Under the pieces are notes generated by a model, which was not told the origin of the DNA, ran no database searches, and saw nothing but the letters and a program-made list of their open reading frames with translations. A stretch of 64,000 nt of DNA from Callipepla californica brunnescens (Eukaryota > Chordata > Aves > Galliformes > Odontophoridae): assembly GCA_023055505.1 (NCBI GenBank), contig JALIRH010000004.1, positions 15,309,368-15,373,367 on the forward strand, read 5' to 3'. Numbering within the stretch: position 1 is the stretch's first letter; each line of letters opens with the position of its first letter. Below are positions 35,397 through 48,840 of this stretch, one piece after another. The position numbers and the translations under genes were made by a program.

Positions 35397-38040
35397 TACC
35401 AACTTAGTTAAGATTTTATAAGATCTCCAGCAATAAGATTCTGAGCATTCACACACACTCAAATTTCCAAGAAATCATTTTTTGTCTTCCCAAACTATGA
35501 AGGAAAGTCAACATTATATTTTAATTTATTGTTTCATATTTTAATTAGAACATAAGCCTTTTTTCATTATAGTTGAAAGAGTGAGACCTAACTGAGAAAT
35601 AGTTTGGTTTTCCAGTAAATTATTTGTAGCAGGTGTTTTTGTTTTTTTTTGAGTTACAGTTTTTGAGGCATTACTAAGAATATCAGAGATAACTCATTGA
35701 GGAGAAAATTAAGAAGATAAAATGAGATGGCAACAGTTACTTAGATTTTTCTATGACTGAAACATGGATAAGAGGATAAGAAGATCTAGGTATTATGCTT
35801 GGCTGAGTTACCAGTTTCTGGTGAGTCCTAGAAAATGTAATCTATTGAAGTTTTCTACATTATGACATTATGAGATTTAGTTCATCGGGAATTGTAGTGC
35901 TGTTTGAGATCACATAACTTTAAAAAAGTGGAAAGTATAATTAGGATTCCCAATGATTTTATAAGTGAAAATAAAACACTCTTTCTCTTGCCACGCTTTT
36001 TGTCTTTCTATGAATTTGAAATGCTCAGTGTTATGGATGTAGTCTTCCCAGCTACTCAAGAGACTATGTTCAGTCACATTGTAACTAATGACAACATCTC
36101 TTTTTTATGTGGTTCACAGTTCCCTACCTCATAATTGGGGACATTTCTCATCAGTAAGTAGAGATTGTTTGAAGTAAGGCTGTTTACCCAATGATTCCAT
36201 TTACTGCCAAGCAAAATCTGAGAAAAATACGACATCTAATATTTGCTACTACTACAATAATACTCATGTAGCTTACTCTCAAACAGTAGTTGTGTTTTTT
36301 TCCATACTCTAGGGTATCTGGAAAATATTTCTGGTTCCAAACAGAGTATTTTAAAACATGACTTTTAGTATCTCCATGGCTTTTGTAAATATGCTTATGT
36401 TAAAAGAAAAATTGTAGGTGCAGCTCAGAGGTAGTCTTGCTCAAAGCATTCCATCCTGCAAAATGTAGTTCACTCGGTAATTATGCAGGGAAAAAAAAAT
36501 ACAGGAAAGCCTTTACTTAACCTTTTATTCATATTGTCAATTACAGCCAAGTTCTCCGTTTTTGCTAAATCCTTGAGTTCTGTTTACATAGTGCATTCAT
36601 ATGTTTGGGATAAAGCCTCTGTGATCTGAAAGTGTGCCATCCCTGGTGTGTACAAGTGTGCACATTTATTCTGGCTTCTCGTTCAAAACATCTTGGCAAG
36701 ATTGAGGATGTTAATATTGCATGAACAAACGTAGACTTGGATGCTGATGACTGTTAGAGGGCAAAACCAGGTGGAGTAGAAAAAAGCCTTTATGTATGCG
36801 GCAGGTGATAAATAATTTATTATAACAAAAATCATAGGAATAATTTGTACAACATTAATTTCTTTTCCTCCTTCTTCCAATTCAAAAAAACAAAACACCA
36901 ATAAGCAGTCAGTTAAGCTTTGCAATGTCATCAAGTCATCTCTGCACTACTCACAAGTAAAGAATTATCATTTTTACAATTACTTTTATAGCTGGAAAGA
37001 CTCAAAAGCCTCTTCCCTAACAATGTGCCATTCTCTAACAAGGTGCAGAATACTGCAAAATGTATTAGTGTGTATTAGTCAAATCTTGAAAGTCTTTACT
37101 TATTTGAACAATATGACATTATTTATTTACCAAAAAGAGTTTACTTTTTTTGTGGGAATTTTACACTGCATGTGCAGGTAACTTAGACATTTTCTTCATG
37201 TTAAACACCTAAAACTAGTGCAAGTTACGGTAACCCTGGCTCAAATGTGCAGTATTTTAATAGCCAGATGAGTTATAATTTTTTTTATTTACAGCTTCAG
37301 CCAATATATTGCATATGCACACTCCCCCAAAAAGCTCAGCTTCTCCACAGATCACAGTACCTGAATACGAATCGAGTTTATATACACAAATAATCAAACT
37401 AATTATAGAAGTATTATCTGTATTAACTGTAACTGTTGCTATTTGAGAAGGTCAGTGTTGACTTTAAGAATTCCATTACCCATAGGGTACTAGTAAGAAA
37501 ATGAATGGGTGAAAATGTCTCTTTAGGTTCTTCATTTATTGACTTCACCTAGAGTCAATTGTCCATTCACAAACTGATTGAGGCAATTACCTGGGGTAAA
37601 CACCTATCCAAAAATGATTAAACATCTCCTGGCCTTGGGCTGCAGATCAGATGAATCACTGGAGAGACAATTGTTTAAGAAAAGTGTAGGAGAGTCAGGG
37701 GGAGGACACACATATATTTGGGAAAGTACTGTAGTAACTGTACTCTGTGAATTCCAGGACTCTAAGGAAATGGTGTTTTTTCTCAGCAACTGTGTTTCTC
37801 TCCAGATGACCTATAAATTCAACTTTGTTTAAAAATCTGTTATGTTTAGATGGCATTTAAACTCCTGTGAAGGCCTTGGTTCTCTTTGCTGAGCCTGCTG
37901 GACCTACCAAATTAAGGAGCTCAGGTCTGCCTTGAGAGACAAGGTAGCTAGGGTGATATGATTTTACACAGGAGTGGTACTAAGATGTGGCTGAAATGTG
38001 GTAAATCATGACGATGTTGAAATGTTTCAGAATAGAAAAA
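35397..38040. other. Unique AT-rich non-coding DNA
   Basis: Open frames at 35904-36134, 37578-37832 (plus) and 36683-36934, 37604-37789 (minus) are of chance length. A 10-bp unit (TGTATTAGTG) is nearly duplicated at 37061-37079. Confidence 0.5.
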
Positions 38041-38064
38041 CACACACACACACACACACACACA
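38041..38064. repeat. (CA)12 microsatellite
   Basis: Twelve perfect CA units followed by an A-rich stretch. Likely polymorphic. Confidence 0.97.
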
Positions 38065-40417
38065 AAACAAAAAAAAACCCATGGAGATGCAAGTCTGTGA
38101 CAGTCTGCAAAACGTAAGCGGAAATATTTTGCTCAGATTTGCTACAGACCTCTAAATCTTATGGGTGAATGCCTCTGGAAGATCCACAATAAATTTTCAA
38201 CAGTTTCACTTTACAGTGTTCTTTGTCTGGACATACTGACCTTTTACAGAGTCAAGCTGGACATTAATTTCATCATTATAGCATGGCTAGGTGAGTCCCA
38301 GAGGAAATCAGCAGCACTCCAGAAAAAATGCATTATTATTTAGCTGCAATTCTAGTCCTGTGTTTCTTCTTGCCAATTTCTGAAATGGAAATCCAATTTG
38401 ACTGTTTTTCCTGCTAGAAAAACTAGCATTTAACCTTTCAGTTAAATACTTTATCTTCAAAATATTCCACACTAATAAAAAATGAATAGGTCTACACACC
38501 TAGAACCCAGTTTTAACCCTAGATTAGCCCAGATCATCAAGTGGAACAGTACAGCAAGACTGCCTTTTCTTATGATTTTTTTTTTTTTTGACATTTTTTC
38601 TCAGTCCTTATACTCTAGCCATAGCCTAGATGCCATCTGCCAGAAAATACATGTATTTTATAAATTAAGTGATCAATCAGTGAAAGCAAATAATGATTTT
38701 TAAGAAATAAAAATAGATTTAAGATGCAAGACATTTCTCTCATCACACTCTGATTATATGGAATTCATGAAGTCTGAGTTTGCTCTAGGTCCAATCCTCG
38801 TCATAGAAATCCATTCCACTCTTCCAATGGTACAAAAAAAACAAGGCAGACTGATAATTTCATTGTAGATTTCAATTATTTATACCTCATTTATATCATC
38901 TGCAATTTATGGATATAAGGTTGGGCAACCACCAACATGAAAACCCAGTTTTTCTTCTGCCTGCTTGAAGAATATCAGCACATATCTGTCCACAAATTTT
39001 AGTTGAATCTGTAATGAATAAATATGTGCACAGCACCAAATGAGAAAGAATAAGAGTAAATAAATGACTTCTGAACTCCATAGCTCTTGTCTTTCTTCTA
39101 TTTTTATTTATTGCTAATGAAGGAACACAGTTATTGAGATCCTGGGAAAGATGATCTGATCTTACTTTGGCAGCAGTCCTACTGGAATGGGCTGTTGGAT
39201 GAACTGACCTTTGGAGGCCTTTCTAAATAGTATTTCACAGATTCTGTATGTAATTCTATTTTTTTCACTGACTTTCCAGGACATTTTTTCACATCAAAAT
39301 TGGAAGTAAGCTGGCATGGCCTTCAGTATACGAATTCAATGAAAATAAATTGCTAAAATTGCTGAAAAAGGAAGATCATAAATGAGAAAGTCAAGAATGG
39401 ATTTTCTCTTCCCACTTCTTTAAATAATTCATCTATTTCTTTCCCTTCTATTTAAAGTTGTTTCGGCTAGGAAGTTCTGTGAAAAAGAATGGTCAGATAT
39501 CCTCACCACATTATTGGCTGCCAGTAAAAGAGTGCTTGCAAGTGGCCAGCTATAAGATGAAAAGAGGAAATAAGGGAACTTGGCTAGGATGCAGAATCTC
39601 ATGAGTAGATATCTTGCAAAACTGTTTAAGGCTTGGTTGTGACAAATATATAATTTTTAATACCATGCCCATAGTCCAAACATCTCTTAAAAGCTTTTAG
39701 AGAGCTGGCTAAGTGTTTGCTTTGGAGTCTTAAAGCATCAAGATTGTTACAGATGCCCGTTCAGTTTGCTCTGCCATTGAACTCCTTGATGATAGGCTCA
39801 GTCAAAGACACTTCTTGATGGATCTGTTAGATGAGGATAATGTGTTAGAGGATAAATTGTCAGCTAAATCCTCTAAAATGACTAGGATCAGAATATTCTT
39901 TTCTTGCTGAAAGCAATTCTTGAAGGTCAGAGATGGGTGTGTTATAACAGACCTGAATTCATAATGACTTGCTGTTTTAGATCTTGTCAAGGCTTAGCAA
40001 GCTGAATTCAGAACAGCTTTACTCTTTAAACAAAACAATGTTGTTTTCTTTTCACCCAAGTGTATACTTCAGTTTGTGGAGCCAATGGTGCACAATTTCA
40101 AAATGAATAGGCCCTTATATGGAAGCTTAGCTGTCATGATTATGATCCATATGTTTGTCTTCAGAGTTATTATAAGTGTGTCCTGTACATAACGTTGTTT
40201 CTGATTTATTAAATCATAGCTTGAGAAACATAATGACTACCGTCAATCCTGAATATGTAGGTCCATTCAGAGCATTTGAGGTGTTGCAGAATAGGGCTAA
40301 AGTAAAGGAAGAGAGCAAAGTGAGATGAAAGGTGGAACTCGTATTTGGTTACTGCATATATTAACTTTCATTCCACTTTTAATATAGTACTCCAGAATAC
40401 ACTGACAGGGTTAAATA
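38065..40417. other. Unique AT-rich non-coding DNA
   Basis: A frame at 38161-38343 ends near a good donor-like GGCTAG/GTGAGT (38291), but there is no further support for an exon. T10 at 38580. No repeat family recognised. Confidence 0.5.
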
Positions 40418-40479
40418 GAAAAAAACAAAAACAAAGAAAACAAAACAAACAAACAAACAAAAAACCCACCAAAAACTAA
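40418..40479. repeat. A-rich (AAAC)n repeat
   Basis: About 60 bp of A with interspersed C, including four CAAA units in a row. Confidence 0.92.
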
Positions 40480-42102
40480 ACCTTGAAGTAGAAGAAGGAG
40501 GATATGTTAGTAGAATTAATGGTAATGTCTCTACTGATTTTGATACATAGCCACCTGTTTCTATCAGATATTATTCCTTGGATTCACTGGATAGTACTTG
40601 GAACCCTTTGGAAGCACGCTTTAGGGTATTGTTTTCTTTTTTTTTTCTTTAAATAAGAAAATTAATTGTTAGAGTATCTGACTATTTAAATGTTCCCAAA
40701 AACGTAATATAAAAAATGTTTCTGAATAACCATAAAGAGCACTCAGTAAATATGCAACAGTTTTTCTTCTTACACTGTAACTGACCTCCATCTACTTAAA
40801 CATTAAAAATGCAATTCTGCATATGCATGTGAAGCACTATGAGCCAAATATTGTCTCTATTATTTCACTAAAGGATCAGAAAGAGGGAAGAGAACTTCAG
40901 ACATACCAACGTTTTCAAAAGCAGTTAGTAAGTTAGTTTCAGATTTTGGAAATTTAATGTGAGACATCCTGATGCCTGAATTTATAATGACTTAGAGATC
41001 CTGTGGTTCCAAATACATGAAATCCTCTCATAGTTATTTCTTCCCAGTCCCCTGTAATCAATGTTATATGAACTAAAGCGTCTGAAAAATCCCATTGTGG
41101 CATTTTCCGGGAGGAAAAGTTCTAAAAAATAATGATGGTATATATGAATCTTTGGGTCAGGTCTTTTTCCACACTTGCAAAATGCCCTTTGCAAGGCATT
41201 CTTAAGGAGGTTCAGACTGCTGTTGGACCACAGCCTGCAGTCAGGATTTAGTGAGATAGAATCTCATACTCACTTATTCCTGAGGATGCTGAAGAAAATG
41301 AAGAATAAGGTGAAGGTTAACTTCACTGTTTTCTTAAGAACAACATTAGAAAGGATGCAGGGCACTGGAGAGTCTGTCCTTTTAGTAGTCAGCCTGCCAC
41401 ATCCCTACATAAGAGGAACAAGGAATTTCTAGCTATTATATGGAATCGTGTGCCATGAAAAGGAAGTACAAAATCCATTGCAAATATAGGAGCATGAAGT
41501 GTTACATGCTGGAGTTTCAAAGAGTTTCTTGCATTGGCATTTATGCACTTATGAGGCTCTCACCGTACTATTTTTCAGAACACAGAAGTGGAAAGCAGAT
41601 GAAGTATCTGTGAAAGACTTAAAAATTTATATAATAAATTACAGTAGATATGTGTGGCTATAACTCCATTATTTGATGCTTTGCTAAGATACAGGTCTTA
41701 CTGCTTTAAGAATAGGATTGACACCCTTTTGCTAGTTTTGCTAGTTCAGATTCCGCAGTTTAGGAATTTCTGCTTTTTGTGTCTGTTTGTGGTTTTTCTG
41801 TTTCTTTGTTTCTGTTTTCTTTGGTTTCTATTCACATTATTTCTCATTCCCATTCTGCATTTTATCCAGAGATTATATCCATTGATTTCCATGGAAAAGC
41901 AAGGACTTCAGTCAGAAAGGAAGTTTTTCTGATTTAGTTAAATCAATTAAGAAGTTAATTTGCTCAAGTCAAAGAGTTTCTAAAATAGCATTTCAGGACT
42001 TTTCCCTTCTTCTATTATGTGCACTTCCAATGTGTGGTGCATTCTGATCAGCCATCAGACAGTTTTCCAAGCTGCTAGGAGTGCCCAGAAAACCCCGACA
42101 TG
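40480..42102. other. Unique non-coding DNA
   Basis: Includes a T-rich stretch (41775-41835) that explains the 92-codon hydrophobic frame at 41654-41932. No gene recognised. Confidence 0.5.
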
Positions 42103-42158
42103 ACAAGCACAACTTGCCTGTGCCCAGAAGACAAGCACAACTTGCCTGTGCCCAGAAG
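42103..42158. repeat. Perfect 28-bp tandem duplication
   Basis: A 28-bp unit starting ACAAGCACAACTTGCC and ending TGTGCCCAGAAG is present twice head to tail with no mismatch. GTGCCCAGAA also occurs just upstream at 42081, a partial third match. Identity suggests a recent event. Confidence 0.97.
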
Positions 42159-42849
42159 GCACAGTCTCCTTAGAGTCCCGAGGCCAATTTTTGTCCAGTA
42201 GTGATTAGCTAGTATGATTTTAACTCTTATCATAAACATAGTTCATTTTTGTTCTGCATTAAAAAATATGCAAACAGAGAAAAAATGGGAGGGACACAAT
42301 ATCTTACTTATGACTACAGCAAGGTTTGATCCTGACATTTTTATTTACACACATGAATTCATGCATACAAATACATATGTAAACATACATATGAAAAATA
42401 TCTCAAAATATCTCTACATTCGTTAATGAATTTCAGGAAGTTACACCCCTTTCTCAAATCACCTGTTTGCAATGTATGCCTACAGCAAGAACAGCAGGAG
42501 TCTCACATGGAAGCACAGACTCACACATGATTTGGAGCTTCACATAACTTGTATGAGTGGATATTCCAAGTTGGAATAATAATTCTGTTACTTGGTTTGT
42601 AGCTTTTGCTTTTTTTTCACCCTTCAAATTGCACTTCCATCAGAAATCAAAAACCTGCCAATTTTTTCAGAAATCTGTCAAGCTTAGTCTGACAAAGCAT
42701 GCAAGCTTTTTTGAAAATGTATTGCCCATTTTGCTGCACATCGAGTTTGTAGGTGCTTATCCAGCACCATAGTGTCCACCAGATTACGTAACTGCTATGA
42801 ATGTTTTGGACGCCTTGAAATTGGCAGAATAATTTTTTGTATAACCACA
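42159..42849. other. Unique non-coding DNA
   Basis: Short frames at 42214-42426 and 42557-42772 (plus) and 42647-42850 (minus); no domain. A CATA/ACAT-rich stretch lies at 42360-42395. Confidence 0.5.
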
Positions 42850-42960
42850 TCTTGGAGAAGAATTAATTCTATTATTTGGTTTGTGGCAATTTTTTAATTG
42901 CAAATTAATTAGCTCCATCTGGTCTGCAATTTTCCACTTAGCAGGTAATAATTTTTAAAG
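42850..42960. other. AT-rich block resembling conserved non-coding DNA
   Basis: TTTTTTAATTGCAAATTAAT and TAATTAGCTCCATCTGG (an E-box next to a homeodomain word) in non-repetitive sequence. Texture only. Confidence 0.18.
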
Positions 42961-43984
42961 AGGCTGCTGCTTCTCATACAGATAAGACAGTGTCAAGGAC
43001 ACCAGTTCTTGTCACTTGAAGATATCTGGTTAGACAGTAGTGATTTTTTGAGAGTTGTTTTTTTTCAAGTGAGAACTTCACTGCACTAAATGCCTAACAT
43101 CTTTATGTTCCCTAAGTTCTGTCTCATTAATTGCTACTTTATGTGCTGCTGATTGATTCAAGAAATTTTTAAAGCTGAAGATACTGGATGGATGTATTTT
43201 TAATTTAAAACTGAGTGATGGGCAAAAGTGTCTTATGTGTTTTTCTGTTGATAAAGAATCTGTACTACTCTATATAACACTGAGATAGATTTGAGGGGAA
43301 AAAAGCTGTATTTCCTGAGAGTAACTATCCTACAAATAATTAAGTCTTACAGCAATGTCTCATCAAGGACTTGGTAGAGTTCCTGAAGGGAAGGCAAACT
43401 TCTGTGGAAAGAAAGTATGTCGGTTGCACCAAGAGTAAAACTTCCTATTTATTTTCATGCAAACTACAGCAGATGTACAGAGCACAATAATGCTTGATAG
43501 AGCAAATTCTCAGCTGCAAGACACAATTTTGCAGCACAGTCACCACCATTAGTTATGTTTTTTAACCAGCGATGGACAAGAGCCTGCATGGCACGCTTGT
43601 AAAAACCTGCACCATCAGAGGTGAGCCACTGTCTCTGGAGCCACTTCTACATGGGACAATGCGCTCTTTATACCAGTATAGTATATTGTAACCATACATT
43701 TGTTGTAGACTATATGAGTAGACTCTATAGATTTAGATGAAAATTTGTGCACAGATATTAAGATATCTCCCTTAAAAGCAGACTTAAACTTACATTTATG
43801 GAGTCCTGTTTTCTACAAATCTGTAGAATATCCCCACGTTGTAATGTCATATCTATTTCTTAACCCTTCTTTGAGCTTGTTTTCAAGCATACCCCAAATT
43901 ACACAGGGGTGAATAGGCTCTCTTAATAGATTCTCACTTGCACAAAACAAAACTTCCAAAGTGCCAATCCTGCCAATATAAAAC
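42961..43984. other. Unique non-coding DNA
   Basis: Nothing recognised. Confidence 0.5.

Positions 43985-44010
<26 letters not shown>
43985..44010. repeat. T26 homopolymer
   Basis: Uninterrupted run of 26 T. On the minus strand this is a poly(A), but no retroposed gene was recognised at higher coordinates. Confidence 0.97.
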
Positions 44011-44016
<6 letters not shown>

Positions 44017-44255
44017 AATGGATGACACTATCCTTGCTGTAGCAAAATGTATCATAAAACTCCAGTACCCCTCCAGTGACTTTGGCTTACACCAGCAAAG
44101 AGATTTATTTACATCTGTGTCTATGGTTCAACTATAAGAATCTTGGGAAAACAGACTGACAATTTAAGTGTGAAACAACCCAGCTTCCTGTTTACAATGT
44201 TCAGGTTTTACTGAAGATGTACTCTGGTGCACTCTGTAATAGAAACTGCTACCAA

Positions 44256-44301
44256 GAAAATTCAGAATTTGCCCTATTCAGAAATTCAGAATTTGCCCTA
44301 T
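44256..44301. repeat. Tandem duplication of about 24 bp
   Basis: AATTCAGAATTTGCCCTAT occurs twice with a 24-bp offset. The two units differ by one A in the leading A run. Confidence 0.95.
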
Positions 44302-45329
44302 GTGAATCTTTTACCATAAACTTCTCAAACACCTTATTGGTGTTTCAGAAGCAAACTGTTTAATGTCACATATTTGAACTGGATCCATGATGCTGAGCAT
44401 ATTTCTGTTACAGGAGAGTGCTTAAAAATCACTGACACTTGTGACTGCTGTTAGCACTCAGATCTTCACTTCAGTGTGTAGGATTCAAATATCCACACCA
44501 GAAAGCCTTTCATTTCAATTGGCATTACTGAGTTACTCTAACACTATTCATCAGTATGACCAAGGATTAATAATGGATTAAATTCGTTTCACACCTTAGG
44601 AAGTATTTTCTACCTCCATGAAGCAATGCCTGTTGGGCAAGGTCATGCTCTACCTTCTCATACTATTTGCTTTGACCTTATTAATACTACAGAAGTAGTT
44701 ACAGTTCAGCACATCTAGACTGTAACCCATGTCAGATCCTCAGTTTAGCAGCCTTTTAAAGTAAGTCTGAACATACTTCTGTACTATGCAACAGTACTTT
44801 TTCCATTAAAAACCTTAAGCTTCCATGCAGTAAGGTTGCTGACCTGGAGCACATTTGCAGGAGGCTGAATACTGTCTATATCTAATACTGCCACCTCCAG
44901 CATAAACACAGTTCTGTTTGGTTTTCTGTCATTTGTATTTAGAATAGCCTAATGCTTGCAAAAATGATGCAAACTCTTACCAGTACTGACAACAGATGAA
45001 AATGATGCATTTCCTATTTAGTGGAAGCCCCACGTCAAGAAAACTAAGTCTGTTGCCTGTCTCATATGTATTTGATCAACTGATGATTAAAATATGTGAC
45101 AAATATTGTGTGAAATCCTGCTTTATAAAAGAATAGTACATAAACTTCACTAAACAAATTACATTATTTCCCTCATGTAAAATAATTTATTTTATCAACA
45201 ATGTCCATGCACTGTTAAGCAACTGATTTTCAGAAAAAGCACATTCAAAATCAGAATCCAAGCAGAATTATCAAAATTAAAGCACAAAGCCATGCATTCA
45301 AAGCAGTAAGAATGGACCATTCCTAATGC
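44302..45329. other. Unique non-coding DNA
   Basis: Nothing recognised. Confidence 0.5.
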
Positions 45330-45366
45330 AAAACAAAACAAAACAACAAAACCAATCAAACAAAAA
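45330..45366. repeat. A-rich (AAAAC)n repeat
   Basis: Three to four AAAAC units and related A/C sequence. Confidence 0.88.
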
Positions 45367-45752
45367 AAGTCCCCACTAGAGTCTGGCAGGAAAAATTAAA
45401 TTAGCTGAAGAGGGATTTGATCACAAACAATTCAGCTAGGAGCTTTCCTGTGCAGACTATTACTTTGAATGAAGAATATTAATGGAGGTCAAAACCGAGT
45501 CTGTACATCATGCCAAGCACTTGTAAGAGTGCTTTAGCTTTACTGACAGTGATACCTGGAGCAACACATGCTCAGATAATTCTAAAATGTTCTGTCACAC
45601 ACTCCCATTTCCCTAGACAGTGGAAAGCAGATTAATTAAAGACCATTTCCTGACCATAAGAATTATCAGCCTGAGATATAGTGAAACCAACATAAAAGCT
45701 CACATTTAAGCAAGGTATCTGAATATAAGTTTGTAGACTTAATCAAAGCTTG

Positions 45753-45768
45753 AAAAAAAAAAAAAAAA
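45753..45768. repeat. A16 homopolymer
   Basis: Uninterrupted run of 16 A. It creates the lysine-rich start of a chance frame at 45750-45962. Confidence 0.95.
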
Positions 45769-48679
45769 GCCTACATTTGCTCTTTTTCAGTTCAACCAGT
45801 AACCAAACAGGCACAAAAACTAGCATTTGCAAACAACAATGTGAAATGGGAAAGATTGGCATTTCTGCAGAGCTAAGACAAATGTTTAGTTCTTCTGGAA
45901 ATATTCATAAATCAGCCTTTGTCAGTGAAAAACCAATAATCATGATTTCTATGGTAATGTAAATGTGGGCAGTACCTGAAATAAAATTTGAATTTTACCT
46001 CTGAGGAGATAACTGACTAATATTCAGGGAAAAAATCACTCTTTTTCCAGGGTAGACTGTTTATGAAGACAACGCCACAGACTCAGTTATTCTGATCTGG
46101 TTTAAAAATTCTTAAATATGACTCTGTTTTGCATGTATTCTTTGATAGATCACATTATTTCGCGCTTGTAAGCCTTGCTCTTCCTTCCCCAACAAGCTGC
46201 TTTGTTGCTTTCCTTTTGTTTTGTTGCATGATGTGTGAAAACAGGCTACAGCCGGTTCCTGGAATCACAACCGTCTCCTTGGGATTCACTCAGAGCTAAT
46301 CATACTCGAGAACAAAAAAACATCCATCCAGCTCCACTTGCAAACACAGGTTTGCAGTGCTGCTCTATTAACTGAAGGTATACAATTCACTCCGAAACTT
46401 TAGGCAATGTAGGTAGGACTGAATAAAAGCAAACCTTGTTAAAATATTTGCTAAACAGCAGTATTATTTTCCCTCTGTAGAAGCAAGAGACCTGCATTTT
46501 CACATGACTGAAATAGGTCAATAGGATTGTTGGTCTTAGTTTCCTTTGATGAACTCAATTATTAGGGAATTTACCTGCAAACATCATTACGATGAGTAGA
46601 TGACAGTAAGCTGGGATAAAACACGAAGAGGATCTAGCAAGACATTGGAACTTCATCATCAGAAATTTCACCTATAAGCACTATTCTCCTGAGGACTTAA
46701 AAGGTATGCTAAATTTGCTTCACTTCTGATGTAACCACTCTTTGTTGTCAACAAAGGCAGTTTTATACTTCCCCTTTCCAGATCTGGAGAACAGTTATTG
46801 ACTCTCCAGTTCAGAATAGGTCATTTTAAAAAAGAATAAAAGCAGCATTGTTTCCAAGATGAAAGTCTCTTTTGTTTAGTTATTTGTAATTTTGTTATTT
46901 CTTATTTGAGAGCAAGCAGGGAGAGTGCATTTCAGGAACTAAAGAGAATTGTAGGTTTCTTTGAAAGCCATTTTTATTCTTCTGAATACAGGATTGTGTG
47001 TAAGCAAGTTGCAAATAAAAAGTTGTTCAGAAAATTCCCAGAACCCAAAGGTGATTTAAAGAAACCGACATTCAGTGAGGACGAAGAAAAACAGTCTTCC
47101 CCTTTGATCACTCTAGCCAGCTGCCCTAGGCAAGTCTGGAGCTGCCACAAAGCTGCCTGGAGACTTCAGCCAATACACCAGATGTCACCCAGAGACAGAA
47201 GAAAGTAAGCAGATGAGGGGGAAGAAACTTTCAAGCTGGATTTTTGAGGCTGACATTCTACAGAGGAACATCGGAGGATATAAATTCATATTCTTTGCCT
47301 ATGGGAACAGAAAGTGAAGGAAAGAGAAAGGGACAAAACGTTCAGAAGGACAGCTGAGAGCCTCAAGACAAAGACAGTTTCTGGAAATAGCTCTTTAATG
47401 TTTTGCTTACGTCTAGGTCAGGAGAGCAACCATAAAATGTCACCTTGTCTGCAATCATCAGAGAAGTTTTGAGTGAGTGGACATATTTACAATTGCCCTA
47501 CTTCCTTATTGTGTAGAATTTACTTGTTTATCTCTCATTTTATTTCCTCTTTCCTGTATCCATTTATTAAATTTCATTGTTTCTGCATTTATTCTCCACC
47601 AGACACTTTCTACACAGAAGTTCTTCACATCCTGCTCCTTCAAAGTTGCAGTCACCATGGTTTTGTTTGGGAAACAAAAACAGATAATTATAAAAAAGAT
47701 TATATTGTCATTGAAATACAAAACAAGAAATGCCTTTAATGTATGTGCCTGGGAGATAGACATACTCATTAGAACCATCGGTGGCCCACCCTCGTTCCAT
47801 ATTTCTTTCTTCAGAAAAAGTTTTCACAGCGTTATCCTAGAGCAAACACAAACTGAAATGTCATGGTTGAAAACGACATTTCAAAAAACTAACACTTGCT
47901 CTGGAACACCTTCTGCAACTCCTAATATCTTTGATTCAGTGATTAGGACAATCTAAATCTGGAGAAGGAATTAAGGCTTTATCTGTGTCTTACTCTGGTC
48001 TCTTCACCAGAACATCCCCTTGATTCTCCCTGGAGTCAACTGAGGAAGAGCATTACAGGCAACAGAGCAATGCTGAACTTCCAAAAGCTAGTTGTTTCTA
48101 ATTCAAGATTTGTGAAAAATCTCTACTGCCCTAAATATTAATTGACCAAAAAAGGAACTAAGTTTCTGGTAAGCCCCGCTTAGAAAAGCAGAAAAATATT
48201 AGTTCTTTGACGGTGGCTTCTTTGTTATTCAGTTATCAAAAAATTCACTTTTTTATCAGCATCAATTGACCAAGCCAAAGTTTCTGTTTTCTAACTTTAT
48301 GATCTCATATTTGTGGATGATAATTCATAAGAAGAGATACATTTGTCTCTCTGAATGTCTTTGCCAGTGAGGAAGATTTTTCAGTCAGATTTTTTTTTAT
48401 TAAAGGCATACATTTGTATTCCACTTTCCTGTTGTGAGTGTTGGATTATTTCACTCTTGCATGGTATTTTAATTGAATAGCAGCAACAGCAGCAACATCT
48501 CTTTCAGAAGCAGACTCTTGCTGGCACTTTATGTCATCACAGTGAGCAGTCTATTAGGCTGGCTCATTGTAGAGTGCTGGTACTGCATATGAGTTTATGT
48601 TACTTGCTAATTTCCCCACTTGGGACTCTGAAAATGAACAAGAACTCAGATTTTCCTCTCCAATCTCCAAAGGTACTGT
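45769..48679. other. Unique non-coding DNA
   Basis: Holds two of the longer plus-strand frames (46906-47208, 100 codons; 47477-47956, 159 codons). Neither shows a domain, a plausible initiation context or flanking splice signals that keep the frame. A CAGCAA-type trinucleotide stretch lies near 48481. Confidence 0.45.
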
Positions 48680-48840
48680 GTGGATGATGCAGTGTTTAAA
48701 AAGACCCCAATGGCGTTAATTGATAATCCCAGTAGATTTTCTTATTGAAATCGATAAGAAAGGATTTTATACTGATGCTTCATAATTAAAGAGATCACAG
48801 AAGAAATCATCTTTTGTTTCCAACAGCTGTCTGACTCTGT
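48680..48840. other. AT-rich block resembling conserved non-coding DNA
   Basis: CCAATGGCGTTAATTGATAA, TTGAAATCGATAAG, TTCATAATTAAAG and CAACAGCTGTC (an E-box) lie within 160 bp of non-repetitive sequence. Texture only. Confidence 0.22.

Noticed and set aside
38161..38343. Exon ending at GGCTAG/GTGAGT
   Set aside because: Good donor, but the upstream frame is short, the possible acceptors are many and unremarkable, and the peptide is not protein-like.
41654..41932. 92-codon hydrophobic frame resembling membrane segments
   Set aside because: The hydrophobicity comes from a T-rich TTTCTG/TTTG tract, a common artefact.
46906..47208. 100-codon plus frame with a hydrophilic Lys/Glu-rich middle
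   Set aside because: It looked protein-like, but there is no good acceptor before it, its end is only near a poor donor-like site, and no family is recognised.
47477..47956. 159-codon plus-strand open frame
   Set aside because: No domain, unremarkable start context and several overlapping frames on both strands. About one such frame is expected by chance in 128 kb of strand at this base composition.
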